Source: Gymnopilus junonius (Eukaryota > Basidiomycota > Agaricomycetes > Agaricales > Galerinaceae). Taken from it: a stretch of 18,307 nt of DNA. The position numbers and the translations under genes are program-made. Position 1 is the stretch's first letter; each line of letters starts with the position of its first letter. Shown in pieces: positions 9,209 to 17,943 of this stretch. Location: contig JADNYJ010000616.1 of NCBI GenBank assembly GCA_015501075.1, positions 1 to 18,307 of the forward strand, read 5' to 3'. Under the pieces are notes generated by a model. The model ran no database searches. It was not told the DNA's origin and saw only the letters and a program-made list of their open reading frames with translations.

Positions 9209-10906
9209 TTAATTCGTCAACGCCAGCAATAAATCGACCCAGAGGTTCACCCATTCCTTGATTGTTTCTTCACTCACTGCAAATTCATTCCAGTCGACGC
9301 TGAGACTCATGCGCCCTTTCCACTCTGTGCACCTAAAGAAGCTGTCGAAGAGTGGAGATCAGCCGAGATGCCCTCTTCAAGAAATGAATTTTGAACTCAC
9401 GGTCCAGGATCACACTTGTTCAAGCCAACAAAGAAATCATCCACGTCAATGACGGCCTTTTCGCCAGCAGCGTACCTTGGATGCAGATAAACGGCACCCT
9501 TTCCATCTGCAGCGTATGCAGGACCCGACCACGGTGGTGGAGGTGGTGCAGATATCATCAAATCGCCTTCCTGGGGTTCAATAGCGACCAAGGCAGGGTA
9601 AGCCAGCTGCTTCAGGTACTCTCTTTTCACTTCCTTGGCGTAGGCTAGCACCAGACCTTTCTTGTCATCCTTGGAAAACTTGTGGAAAAGAGAAGCAGAG
9701 ATGTGAAGTGCGGACATGCCGAGACAGTACCCAGGGTAGGCAAGCGGATCGCGGTAATCTTTCCTGAGACGCTGGCGACCGTCGACAAGCCCATAATAGA
9801 ATACGAGAGCATCGGTGTCGGGTGGGGGTGGGTTGTCGTATAGGGGCAAAAGAGACAGGGCGCCGTGGACAAGGTGATTAACAGTGAGCTTTTCAGTGTT
9901 TCCATTGACGCCTATTCCACCAGCTGCGTGAATCTTGATAGATTGCTCTTCCGTGAACTTGTGTTCGTAACGACGCGTCTTGGGCGTAGAGGTGGTGGGA
10001 TCAAATCTAGGTTGTATGAAGGATTTAAAGTGGTGTGCGCGCTACTCTTCTGTTTGCAACTACCCAATTTGATATTACAAAAAAGCATACTCACCGGCAT
10101 GCCCTCGACCAATCCCTTCATAACATCGCCTAATGTTGCCCAGTACTCAGGACCATCCCTAGGTTCAGCCTTCTTGGCCTCGCTAATCACTTTTCCAGCC
10201 ACATCCTTCTCCTCAGGCTCCTCTTCCCTCAAAATTTCCGTTATAATAGGCAAAAGGTTACTGGCTTCCTTGCCCCAGACGATCTTGGCATTCTCGGACT
10301 CCAAATATCCGGAAGGATTGGCGATATACGATACCAAGTGGCCGAGATATTTGGTCATGAGTATTTTAACGCCGGAACCGTCAATTGGGACGTGTGATGT
10401 GCGGAGAAGCAATCCGAATTTTGTTTCGGAGTAAGGAACGAGATAGAGGAATGTTTGCCTGTCAAAGTCATTCACCGGAATGGGCTCTTGTCCTATGTTG
10501 TAGCGGAGATCATCGAGGGTTTTGTTCTCAGCCCCATACGTCGGGAATATCTCTGTCGTTTCTCCAAGCCATTTCTGAACGTCCTCCTCCGACTTGGCTT
10601 CATCGTAGACGATAAAGGACGTCGGTGCTTTACCTTCGCCATGCCAGATATGAGATGTGCTAGCCGCGATAATTGGGACTTCCCATCTCAACGACCGCCA
10701 GGCGCTCTTGACATGGCTGAAGAGCGTGGTCGCGTCAAGGGAACCGACAAGGTGGCGTATATTCCGAGAAACAAGTTCTGTTCTCCATGTTTTGTCAGCT
10801 TCCAAATATCTTCAATGACTTCGCCTCCTCCAGCTTCCCGCAAATGTCTCCCAGAGACTGCAGGATCAGCTCGCCACACAAAGCGGTTGTAGTCGACAAG
10901 TTCCAT
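9209..10906 (-). CDS. HxxxDG acyltransferase (condensation/CAT-like fold), one frameshift as sequenced
   Basis: The start at 10906 gives MELVDYNRFVWRADPAVSG and HLREAGGGEVIEDIWKLT. After about residue 53 the sense moves one frame at about 10740, where one C appears lost from a CCC run, and continues DATTLFSHVKSAWRSLRW to EGMP at 10095. Exon 2 (9978-9401) has YGLVDGRQRLRKDYRDPLAY and DFFVGLNKCDPG. A 59-nt intron (9400-9342) leads to exon 3 (9341-9209), ending WVDLLLALTN. The total is about 507 residues. HVPIDG near residue 172 fits the HxxxDG catalytic motif of BAHD, chloramphenicol-acetyltransferase-like and condensation-domain enzymes, whose His deprotonates the acceptor hydroxyl or amine. 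DFFVGLNK sits where the second conserved loop would be. I recognise close relatives as a common, mostly uncharacterised basidiomycete family. Intron 1 starts at 10094 and keeps frame with an acceptor at 9979; an acceptor at 10007 would add FDPTTSTPK but needs another shift. Substrate unknown; the SDR and P450s nearby suggest small-molecule tailoring. Confidence 0.72.
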
Positions 10907-11511
10907 CCTAAAGGTTGGGGTGGGGGTAGTTGACGGTCAGCGACGTAGGTTTCAGGATCTTGTTCCTCACCAGACGGTATTTGGTGATCAGAAGGGTTCA
11001 GAACAAATCAGAAAGTATATGATGTTCCCTTCGTTCTGATAGAGGCTTATATAGCTTATCAGCTGAACATCATGATTATACCGGGCTCCGGGGCCACAAT
11101 GATGGGACACATAAATAACGTAGCTACCATGGTCCAGAGCTCCAGGTTTAGCGCTTAACGACTCGGCGTAACTTCAAAAAAGCAAAGAACAGTAGGGTAA
11201 ATGGATTTCAAAATCACAATTCACCCACCTCTTCATAAACCGGGTATCGGATGGCCATTGGCATATCGTGAAGCGAGTTATCGTCATCGTAGTGGGCCTA
11301 AGCACCAAATGGAATGCTTATCATCCTCCATGATAATCGGGACTTCTCAGTCTCTTGAAATACGCCTTATGGTGAGTATTACAAATGACAGTCGATTTCT
11401 AGATAGTTGACAAGAGACAAGAGTTGGCATTTGCATGCTCATCTTTCACAGAGGCTGTTCTATTTCCAGAGGCGTTCTTTTTCCGTCTTGCGGCATCATC
11501 CGACGGCACAG
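10907..11511. other. Upstream region of the acyltransferase
   Basis: About 600 bp without a supported gene. It holds the acyltransferase promoter at its left side and runs to the target duplication of the hAT-type element. Confidence 0.5.
11045..11055 (-). promoter_or_regulatory. TATA box of the acyltransferase gene
   Basis: On the minus strand it reads GCTATATAAGC, about 140 bp upstream of the start codon at 10906. Confidence 0.5.
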
Positions 11512-11519
11512 TCCGGAAC
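11512..11519. repeat. Target-site duplication, left copy
   Basis: TCCGGAAC, identical to the right copy at 12240-12247. It abuts the left inverted end directly. Confidence 0.88.
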
Positions 11520-11540
11520 TAGTGTTGTCACCGGAGTGAG
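11520..11540 (+). repeat. Left terminal inverted repeat of the hAT-type element
   Basis: 21 bp, matching the reverse complement of 12219-12239 at 20 of 21 positions (A versus G at position 11). Confidence 0.9.
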
Positions 11541-11561
11541 GCGAGGCGAGTGCGAGGTGGT

Positions 11562-11623
11562 AACTCGGACTAACTCGAACTACCAGGTTGACAACGAGTT
11601 GCACTCGCATGAACTCGCGAGTT
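11562..11623. repeat. Left subterminal AACTCG repeat block
   Basis: Five copies of AACTCG in either orientation start at 11562, 11572, 11595, 11612 and 11618. Short subterminal repeats of this sort are typical transposase-binding sites in hAT elements. Confidence 0.6.
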
Positions 11624-12125
11624 CGGTCACTTCCGGTGATGGTTTTTGCAGGGCTTTTGGCTAATCAGATAGCCATGATTAAGAGTAGATTACATAGATC
11701 GTCGAGTACATGAGAGTACAGCATATTATATGGTATATGCAGAAGATTGATGTTTCAGAACTAATTAGATATAGAGTTACTATTCTTAATTAATTGATTA
11801 AGTTCCTCAAATTGTCCTGCAGCCATAAGCTAGTCAATTGCAGTCTCAGTGATGTTTCCTGAGATGGTATAATCTGCTTCCTTTGCAATCAGGTCATTGA
11901 CAAAGGAAAGTCTGCTTGATTGGTAAGAGAAGTTAACTTTAGGACTTGAAGGGCCTCTAAAAGTTCATGTGAAATCCAGTTCCTGCACAAGATTCTATAT
12001 ATTCGACATTGAAATTGAGCTACGGAGGGGAGGGAGGAGGAAGGAGCGAGAACATAGTGGTTTGGCGCTTGCATACGCGCTCTCAAGACGCGTGCGCGAC
12101 TCAATCACGTGTATGACTTTGCACC

Positions 12126-12196
12126 AACTCGACCTAACTCGCCGAGTTACACCGGATCAACTCGTTGTCACCGAGTTGGTTCGAGTTGGTAACTCG
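12126..12196. repeat. Right subterminal AACTCG repeat block
   Basis: Seven copies of AACTCG in either orientation start at 12126, 12136, 12143, 12159, 12172, 12182 and 12191, mirroring the left block. Confidence 0.6.
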
Positions 12197-12218
12197 TCGG
12201 TGCGAGACTCGAGGTCAA

Positions 12219-12239
12219 CTCACTCCGGCGACAACACTA
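12219..12239 (-). repeat. Right terminal inverted repeat of the hAT-type element
   Basis: Reverse complement of the left end with one mismatch; followed directly by the right target duplication. Confidence 0.9.
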
Positions 12240-12247
12240 TCCGGAAC
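12240..12247. repeat. Target-site duplication, right copy
   Basis: TCCGGAAC, identical to 11512-11519. Confidence 0.88.
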
Positions 12248-12566
12248 CATGGAAGGCATTGTCTGATTCCTGAACCAAAAACAAATGTTGCGCTGATCAT
12301 AAAGTTAAACGACTGTCAGCACGTATGAGTCCTTTCTATTTCTCAAGAAATGCTTTACCTTACTGCTTTTCATTGGTATGCTCCTCCTCCTCAAGCTGTT
12401 ATGGAAAGGTTCAAGGTTTACGTTTGCAGCCGGCCAAAGGCGGACTTGAGGCCTCACGCCACATGTAATCAATTTTTTCGTCAGTCCCATTCTACAGTCA
12501 CCTAGTTGGCCTGTACCTGACCTTGTCTCGTCATTTGCAGACTTTTGAAGCCTGTTAGGGATAAAG
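12248..12566. other. Upstream region of the plus-strand P450
   Basis: About 320 bp between the transposon and the P450 start. No coding frame and no strong TATA box were found. Confidence 0.4.
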
Positions 12567-14724
12567 ATGTCAATGGGCAACATGTGCATAACGATTATAC
12601 TTCTTGCGCTGGTGAGCAATTTTCCAGGCTCTCGAGTCCAAATACGAGGCACTTACTCTACATTGCGTAGTGGAGTCATGCCTGGCTCAGAAAACGAGAA
12701 CCTAAATCTCTTCTCAATCTCTCAATATCGTTACTAGTCATTGTCAGCCTTCCATCGTATGGTCTGGTGCCCTACGTCGGCTCTCCAACGAAAGCATACC
12801 TGCTAGGGTCCGCTATCTTTCTAACGACCCTACTTACCTCGATATCTCTGTACCGACTGTCTCCGTTTCACCCACTGTCGAGATATCCAGGTCCTTGGCA
12901 ATGCAGACTTACAAAGTTGTGGGGTACTTACATCGCGTGGAACGGCAAACCTCAGGTCTATTATAAAAAATTACATGACCAATATGGAGCGATTGTCAGA
13001 ATTGGTATGCTATTTCGACTGAGAACAGGGTGGCTCGCGAACTAACTGCTGTCAGGGCCGAATGAACTATCCGTTATAGATGCAGACTTGATCCCAAACA
13101 TTCTTGGTGCATCGGGAATGCCTAAAGGGCCCAGTACGTCTTTGTCACACTTTCGAAGTCACTCGCAGCCATCTGAACCGCGGCAAAGTGTGGGGAGGAA
13201 GACGGATCCTTCCTTCAAAGAACTGGAACCGTAATAACAGCTTAACGTCTGTTAGAGACCTGCGTCGTCATGCGGAATTACGGAAGCCCTGGAATACAGC
13301 TTTTAAGCCCTCCTCTGTCGCAGGATACGAAGGCATGTTGATTGCGCGTGCCGAACAATTCATCAACAAACTCAAGGACTTCTGTAATTCTGAAAGTGGC
13401 GTTGGGACCGTTGACATCGCCCTATGGATCAATTACTTCACGTACGTGCTTGATGTGGCCTGTAACCTACGGATCTTGTCTTACGGGTTGTCGTACCAGT
13501 TTCGATTTCATGGGTGACTTGGCGTATGTGCCTCTCTTATTCCGAATTGACTGCACATTAAGCATTGCACTGGGCCAGATTTTGGTGGAGTCTATTCTCT
13601 CATGCGCGATGGGGACATAGAGCAAGTCCTCCTGAAGATGAGAAGAGGGGTCTTGTAAGTTTCATTAATCCCGGCTGACAAGGTTATGACATTATTCTGT
13701 CGTCTAGTATGCCTAGTATATCCCAGCACATTCCTTGGCTTTTGGGAGCACTGCACGCCATGCCCTTTGTCAGTAGCGACACTCGCGCCTTTGGATTATT
13801 CGGCATTGAACAAGCAAAAAAGCGGGCATCGATGCAGAATGACATTTTGCGAAAGGATCTCTTTTATTACCTTGTACGTGGTTTGATTATATCTAGTTTC
13901 CCTTATCGCCAACATCCGCGCCAGCTAGAAGACACAAAGATGCCAGTCCTGTCAAAGCTAGTCTCTAGTGTTCTTCTTGCTATCGTGGCCGGTTCTGATA
14001 CCACCTCATCGGTCTTGGCCAATATATGCTACTATTTACTCCGAGAGCCGGAATATTTACGTCGGCTGCGAGCAGAGTTAGATGCTAATTTCCGTCCCTC
14101 GGAGGCAAATGAGACCATCGACATCAACGCGCTAGCTTCCTTGCCCTTTTTGAACGCAGTAATGTACGTCTCATCTATCGAACATAGTGTTGGGGTGGAA
14201 CTAATTTTGATGTAGAAACGAGACTCTTCGCCTACAGCCCCCCATTCCAACTAGTCTGCAGCGTGCACCAGCCTTGCGAAGCGGAGGCAAAGCACTCAGC
14301 CCTGACATGTGAGTTCAAAGACCCCTTCTTCCTTTCTGTCGATCTAAATTTGAATGTTCAGGTATATCCTTGAAGGCACAGCTGTTCAGGTTTCTCCCTG
14401 GATTATCCATAGATGTCCGCGATACTTTTCTCCAGACCCGGATAGGTTCTGGCCTGATAGATGGCTAAGTCAAGGCTCGAACATCATCCTTAACAGATCA
14501 GCGTTCATTCCCTTTTCAACGGGGCCAGCTAACTGTCCAGGAAAGCCACTCGCAATGATTGAGCTACGTTATCTTACATGCTCGCTTGTGCGGACGTTCG
14601 ACATGTCATTTGATGGGCGCTATAATCCGGCTCAATGGAGGATTCTTTGGTTGACCGCTTTGTCATGTTGAAGGGGAAGTTGCCGGTACAACTGAATTTG
14701 CGTAAAGTTAATCAGAGCTTGTAA
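12567..14724 (+). CDS. Cytochrome P450 monooxygenase A, ten exons, two single-base indels
   Basis: Exons: 12567-12611, 12671-13004, 13056-13133, 13189-13441, 13500-13523, 13579-13654, 13708-13873, 13925-14163, 14216-14308 and 14362-14724, about 556 residues. The N-terminus has hydrophobic membrane segments (LLNLSISLLVIVSLPSYG, YLLGSAIFLTTLLTSISLY), then the hinge RLSPFHPLSRYPGP. Later come the I-helix AGSDTTSS (about residue 347), the K-helix ETLRLQPP (E407, R410) and the heme loop FIPFSTGPANCPGKPLA with its thiolate Cys near 494. All key residues are present, so the protein should bind heme and use a P450 reductase at the ER membrane. Exon 6 has one extra T (TTTT at 13580-13583): it is 76 nt where the paralog has 75. 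Near 14638 one G is missing from a GGG run; restoring it gives the tail DSLVDRFVMLKGKLPVQL and a stop at 14722, matching paralog B. Without it the frame stops at about 14671. It resembles basidiomycete 'high-nitrogen upregulated'/CYP67-like P450s, from memory. Confidence 0.85.
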
Positions 14725-14785
14725 TTGGGATGAGTCTGCGTACAGTTTTATACTCCATGTGCTGCAGACTAATGATGGTTTAGAA

Positions 14786-16940
14786 TCATAAGGCCCTAGG
14801 GCTTAGCTTAACTGGTAACGGCCCTTTTGTAAAGACAAACCTGTCAAGCAGATTCTCCTCCCACACGCTAGGCGCAAAGCCATCCTGGAACGAAATGTTA
14901 AAGTTCCGAACCAGCATCGCTGTGAGGTATCTCAGCTCGAATATTGCCAAGGTCTTCCCAGCACAGTTGGCAGGGCCATGCGAGAAAGGAATGAAAGCAC
15001 TTGCATCATGAACGAAGTTAGGGTCGTCACTTTTGTCCATGGACCAACGATCAGGCCAGAACTCCTCTGTACGAGGCGAGAAGTAACGGGGGTCGCGGTG
15101 AAGGCAGTAAGGTGGAATGACTATTGCTGTACCCTCGGGGATAAAGCTGGCCAGAAGGAGAGTTAGTCTAAAATCTGAGATAGGATGGTATTAGCTCACA
15201 AATGTCCGATCAGTTTTCCGCCACTACCCTTTGGTACTGCACGCTGAAGTAAAGTAGGCAAAGGAGGGAGCAAACGAAGGGCTTCGTTTCTGGAGAATTA
15301 TAGTCTGATAGTTAGAGCTGGCAGTGAGGATTATAGACCAACCTACATAATTGCATTGAGCATTTTCATCGCAGGAAGTTTATCACCTTGAATCGGAGCG
15401 TGTTCTTCGATAGGGAAGTTGGCCTCTATCTCGGATCGCAGTTCCTCCATATACTTTGGGTAAAGTAATAGATAGTATATGATGTTACTCAGAGTAGTGG
15501 CCGTCGTATCAGAGCCAGCAATTATAGCCAAAACTGAATTGGATACAATCAAAGGAAATGGATCTGCCGTTGACTCCGGGTCTACATTCTGCAACTTGAA
15601 AAAAAAAAAAGAGTAGATAAGTAAATCGCATTGGAATATTTGGATTTATGTCTGGACTTACTAAGTGGTAAAAAGATCCTTTTTCTTGTCTCGCGTTGCA
15701 CGCAACTTGGCCTGTTCTACAGCGAAAACTGAAAAATTGAAAGCCTTGCCGGCAAAGGAGACTTTTTGTATTAGACGAGCAGCCCAAGGAATATGCTGGC
15801 TTATGCTCGGTGGCCTAGAAAAGTAAAGAAATTTAAAAGGATAAAGGAGGATGACCAACTTGACCCTACAGCAAGGCCGATTCCATGTTCTTCATGATAC
15901 CATTTTTATCGCCTTCAGTCATCAGGCCAAAGTCATGGCCGAACCTTTAACACTCAGTTGAGCAGAAGACTCCTACATAAAGGAAGAAAGAAGCATACGC
16001 CATTTCTCCATGAAGTCAAACCTTCGCAGAAATTAGTTTTTTCGATCTCTAGGCCATAAAAAAAGTAAAGTAGCAACGATAACGCACGAAAATAAGCTGA
16101 TCCACTTCGAGAGGTCTACGTGACCAGTCTTGTCGCAGGATAATCGACACATCCCCAGGAGGAGTTTGTTAAGTTCAAACGACTTATTTATCACAAGCTC
16201 CGTGTAATCGATCATGGGAGCTAGTCCAAACGCTTTATTCCATGGTTTCCGAAGTTTCGCGTGATGTTGCAGGTCCCGAGCGCTGATGAGGCTATTCGCT
16301 TTGTTCTTCTGACTAGTAGGAGTGATTATTCGTCCTTGCCATACTAAAAAAATTAATTAAAAAGAATATGTCCATCAACGACAATCGCTTACGAGGTCCC
16401 TTTGGCAGTCCATCCTTGCCCAAGATTATTAGAATTGAGTCCTTGTCTGTGACGGAAAGTTCATTGGGCCCTGGAAAAATTTTCAGAATGATATATTCAG
16501 CTGACCAAAAAGATGTTGGAATAACGAACCAACCCGAACGATGGGACCGTATCGCAGGTGTAATTCTTTAAAGTATTCATGTTGCTTGCCCCGAAATGAA
16601 ATGTATGCCATCCACAACTTTGAGATTCTACATAGAACTGGACCTGGATGTCGGGCGAGAGGGTGTAAAGGAGAAAGTCGGTATACAGTAATAGACGATA
16701 GAATGACTGTGACAAAAAGGGCATATGACTGCCAGACGGGATGTGTTCCTAGAGAAGATGGAAATAGTATGATAGGGATGCTTGCTATAGCCACAAGTCC
16801 AAGCAAAAACCCTGTCAAAGACTCTGGTTCGTTTTCCTGGACCCAAACGTGAGTAATCTACAGCGCCAACATCATGAAAAATATAAAAGTCAATGCTTAT
16901 AGTCACTCACTAAGGCTGCAAGCCCCTCCATGCTTAACAT
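14786..16940 (-). CDS. Cytochrome P450 monooxygenase B, ten exons, two single-base deletions
   Basis: Exons from high to low: 16940-16911, 16857-16530, 16470-16393, 16343-16088, 16021-15999, 15944-15870, 15814-15662, 15594-15347, 15289-15200 and 15146-14786, about 547 residues. Every intron sits where it does in P450 A. The N-terminus carries membrane segments (LLGLVAIASIPIILFPSS, SYALFVTVILSSITVY), then YRLSPLHPLARHPGP. The I-helix AGSDTTAT is near residue 341, the K-helix EALRLLPP near 400, and the heme loop FIPFSHGPANCAGKTLA has its Cys near 489. Exon 5 is 23 nt where the paralog has 24: one G is missing in FDFMG (about 16008). Exon 7 lacks one T in a T run (about 15670-15674), which changes LFYHL to LFTT. 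The intron before exon 8 has a long poly-T tract and ends TTCAAG; the intron-2 donor is an unusual GTTCGT. The start at 16940 is followed by a second in-frame ATG at 16931. It is a tail-to-tail paralog of P450 A, with 61 bp between the stops. Confidence 0.85.
15599..15610. repeat. 12-nt poly-A (poly-T on the gene strand)
   Basis: This is the polypyrimidine tract of the intron before exon 8 of P450 B, just upstream of its TTCAAG acceptor. It is unusually long for this window. Confidence 0.7.
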
Positions 16941-17000
16941 AGGATCGAAACGAGATAGCAGATAATCCATGATCTTTGGCGTTTCTTCTCTGCGAATTCT

Positions 17001-17011
17001 GGGTTTTATAC
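17001..17011 (-). promoter_or_regulatory. TATA box of P450 B
   Basis: On the minus strand it reads GTATAAAACCC, about 65 bp upstream of the start codon at 16940, a normal fungal spacing. Confidence 0.5.
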
Positions 17012-17074
17012 GTTACCAGAGTGCTGAATAGGTCGAGCTTTGGAATGTGTACAGTAGCTTCACTGCTCTTGACT

Positions 17075-17094
17075 GTTGAACGTTGAACGTTGAA
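17075..17094. repeat. GTTGAAC heptamer repeat, 2.9 copies
   Basis: Two perfect GTTGAAC copies are followed by GTTGAA. It lies about 140 bp upstream of P450 B and could be a small tandem slippage product or a binding-site cluster; function not shown. Confidence 0.6.
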
Positions 17095-17268
17095 AGTGGG
17101 CCGCAATTGTCGTATGCCAGAAGGTAGCGGGAGCTGAAAGGCGAACTCTAACTTTATTACGCTGGAGACTATCTGGCCAGGTCCAAACGTCCGAGGAATC
17201 CGCTTCCGCTGTAATTGGGCCGGTCGTTCCAACATTGGGACCTCCCAGGTAATAAACCTTTCCTTTAT

Positions 17269-17293
17269 TTTCCTTTCCTTTCCTTTCCTTTCC
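17269..17293. repeat. (TTTCC)5 microsatellite
   Basis: Five perfect copies of TTTCC, preceded by a related imperfect run from about 17257. A pyrimidine-rich tract in the intergenic space. Confidence 0.85.
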
Positions 17294-17943
17294 ATTCATC
17301 TTATCTTACAGAGGGGAGCAAGAGGAGAGCAGGTAGATTTTGGTTGGATTTTGGGATTATTGATGCGTGACCGACGGACAAACCCGACGGTCATGCCGAA
17401 GACGAACCTCTCAAGCTGCCAAGCATCATAAAACCACGGCTTTTGGTCTAGCGTCATTTGGGAGTAAGGTTCCGCACGCTTTTGGGCTATCCTGCCGGTG
17501 GACTTAATTATCTTTAGAAGGAGACTAGGCGTTGAGATGGCCTTGGGCAACCTTCCGAGCCTTTGGCGGTGTAAACTTTCTCAAACTGTCATGGAATGGA
17601 CGCTCTTGTATTTGTCAGACTCTGGAATCCCAAGTGAGTAGACTCATTTGATTGGCACACGATTTTCTTAGTTAACGCCGGTTTATAAATCCGTAGCCAT
17701 CAACCCTTTAGCTAATTCATCTGGGCATGGCTGGGCATGTGCCTGTTCTCAAAAGCTTCCGACGTTCTGTGGTTTTTTGCCACTTGAAATGGAAGACCCA
17801 CTTTAGGATTCATTGGTCTTTCCATAGACGTCAAAACTTAGACGGGTGGCGCTGAAGATTACGACCAGCAGTCACTAGGCTGACTAGGCTGAACGGACGT
17901 ATACAGAAAGTGAGTCTCTTCTTCAAGATCCTTACCATTCGCT

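Larger units (their letters stand above)
11520..12239. mobile_element. Non-autonomous hAT-type DNA transposon (MITE), 720 bp
   Basis: The ends are inverted copies starting TAGTGTTGTC and continuing RCCGGAGTGAG (21 bp, one mismatch). Both sides are flanked by the identical 8-bp sequence TCCGGAAC (11512-11519 and 12240-12247). An 8-bp target duplication and TIRs beginning with a TAGTG-type sequence are standard for the hAT superfamily. No transposase frame lies inside, so it must be mobilised in trans. The arms are G/C rich and packed with AACTCG / CGAGTT words, while the middle is AT rich. It lies between the acyltransferase promoter and the P450 at 12567, about 330 bp before that start codon. 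The perfect duplication and one TIR mismatch suggest a fairly recent insertion. Confidence 0.9.
16941..17943. other. Intergenic region, divergent promoters
   Basis: About 1 kb between P450 B and the membrane-protein gene. Minus-strand frames (16903-17295, 17296-17550) are low in coding character and cross simple repeats. A TATAAAT at about 17684 on the plus strand is a weak candidate for the right-edge gene. Confidence 0.45.

Noticed and set aside
10700..10745. A short intron explaining the acyltransferase frame change
   Set aside because: The only GT-AG pair would be about 28 nt, too short for splicing here, so a one-base loss in the C run is preferred.
9865..10892. Plus-strand frames of 189 and 145 residues
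   Set aside because: Antisense shadows of the acyltransferase exons; the minus strand carries the motifs and splice sites.
11889..12328. Open frames inside and across the right end of the MITE
   Set aside because: They are low-complexity by-products of the AACTCG repeats with no transposase motif.
16903..17295. Minus-strand 130-residue frame upstream of P450 B
   Set aside because: It runs through a microsatellite and a heptamer repeat and across the P450 B start and first intron; composition is not coding-like.
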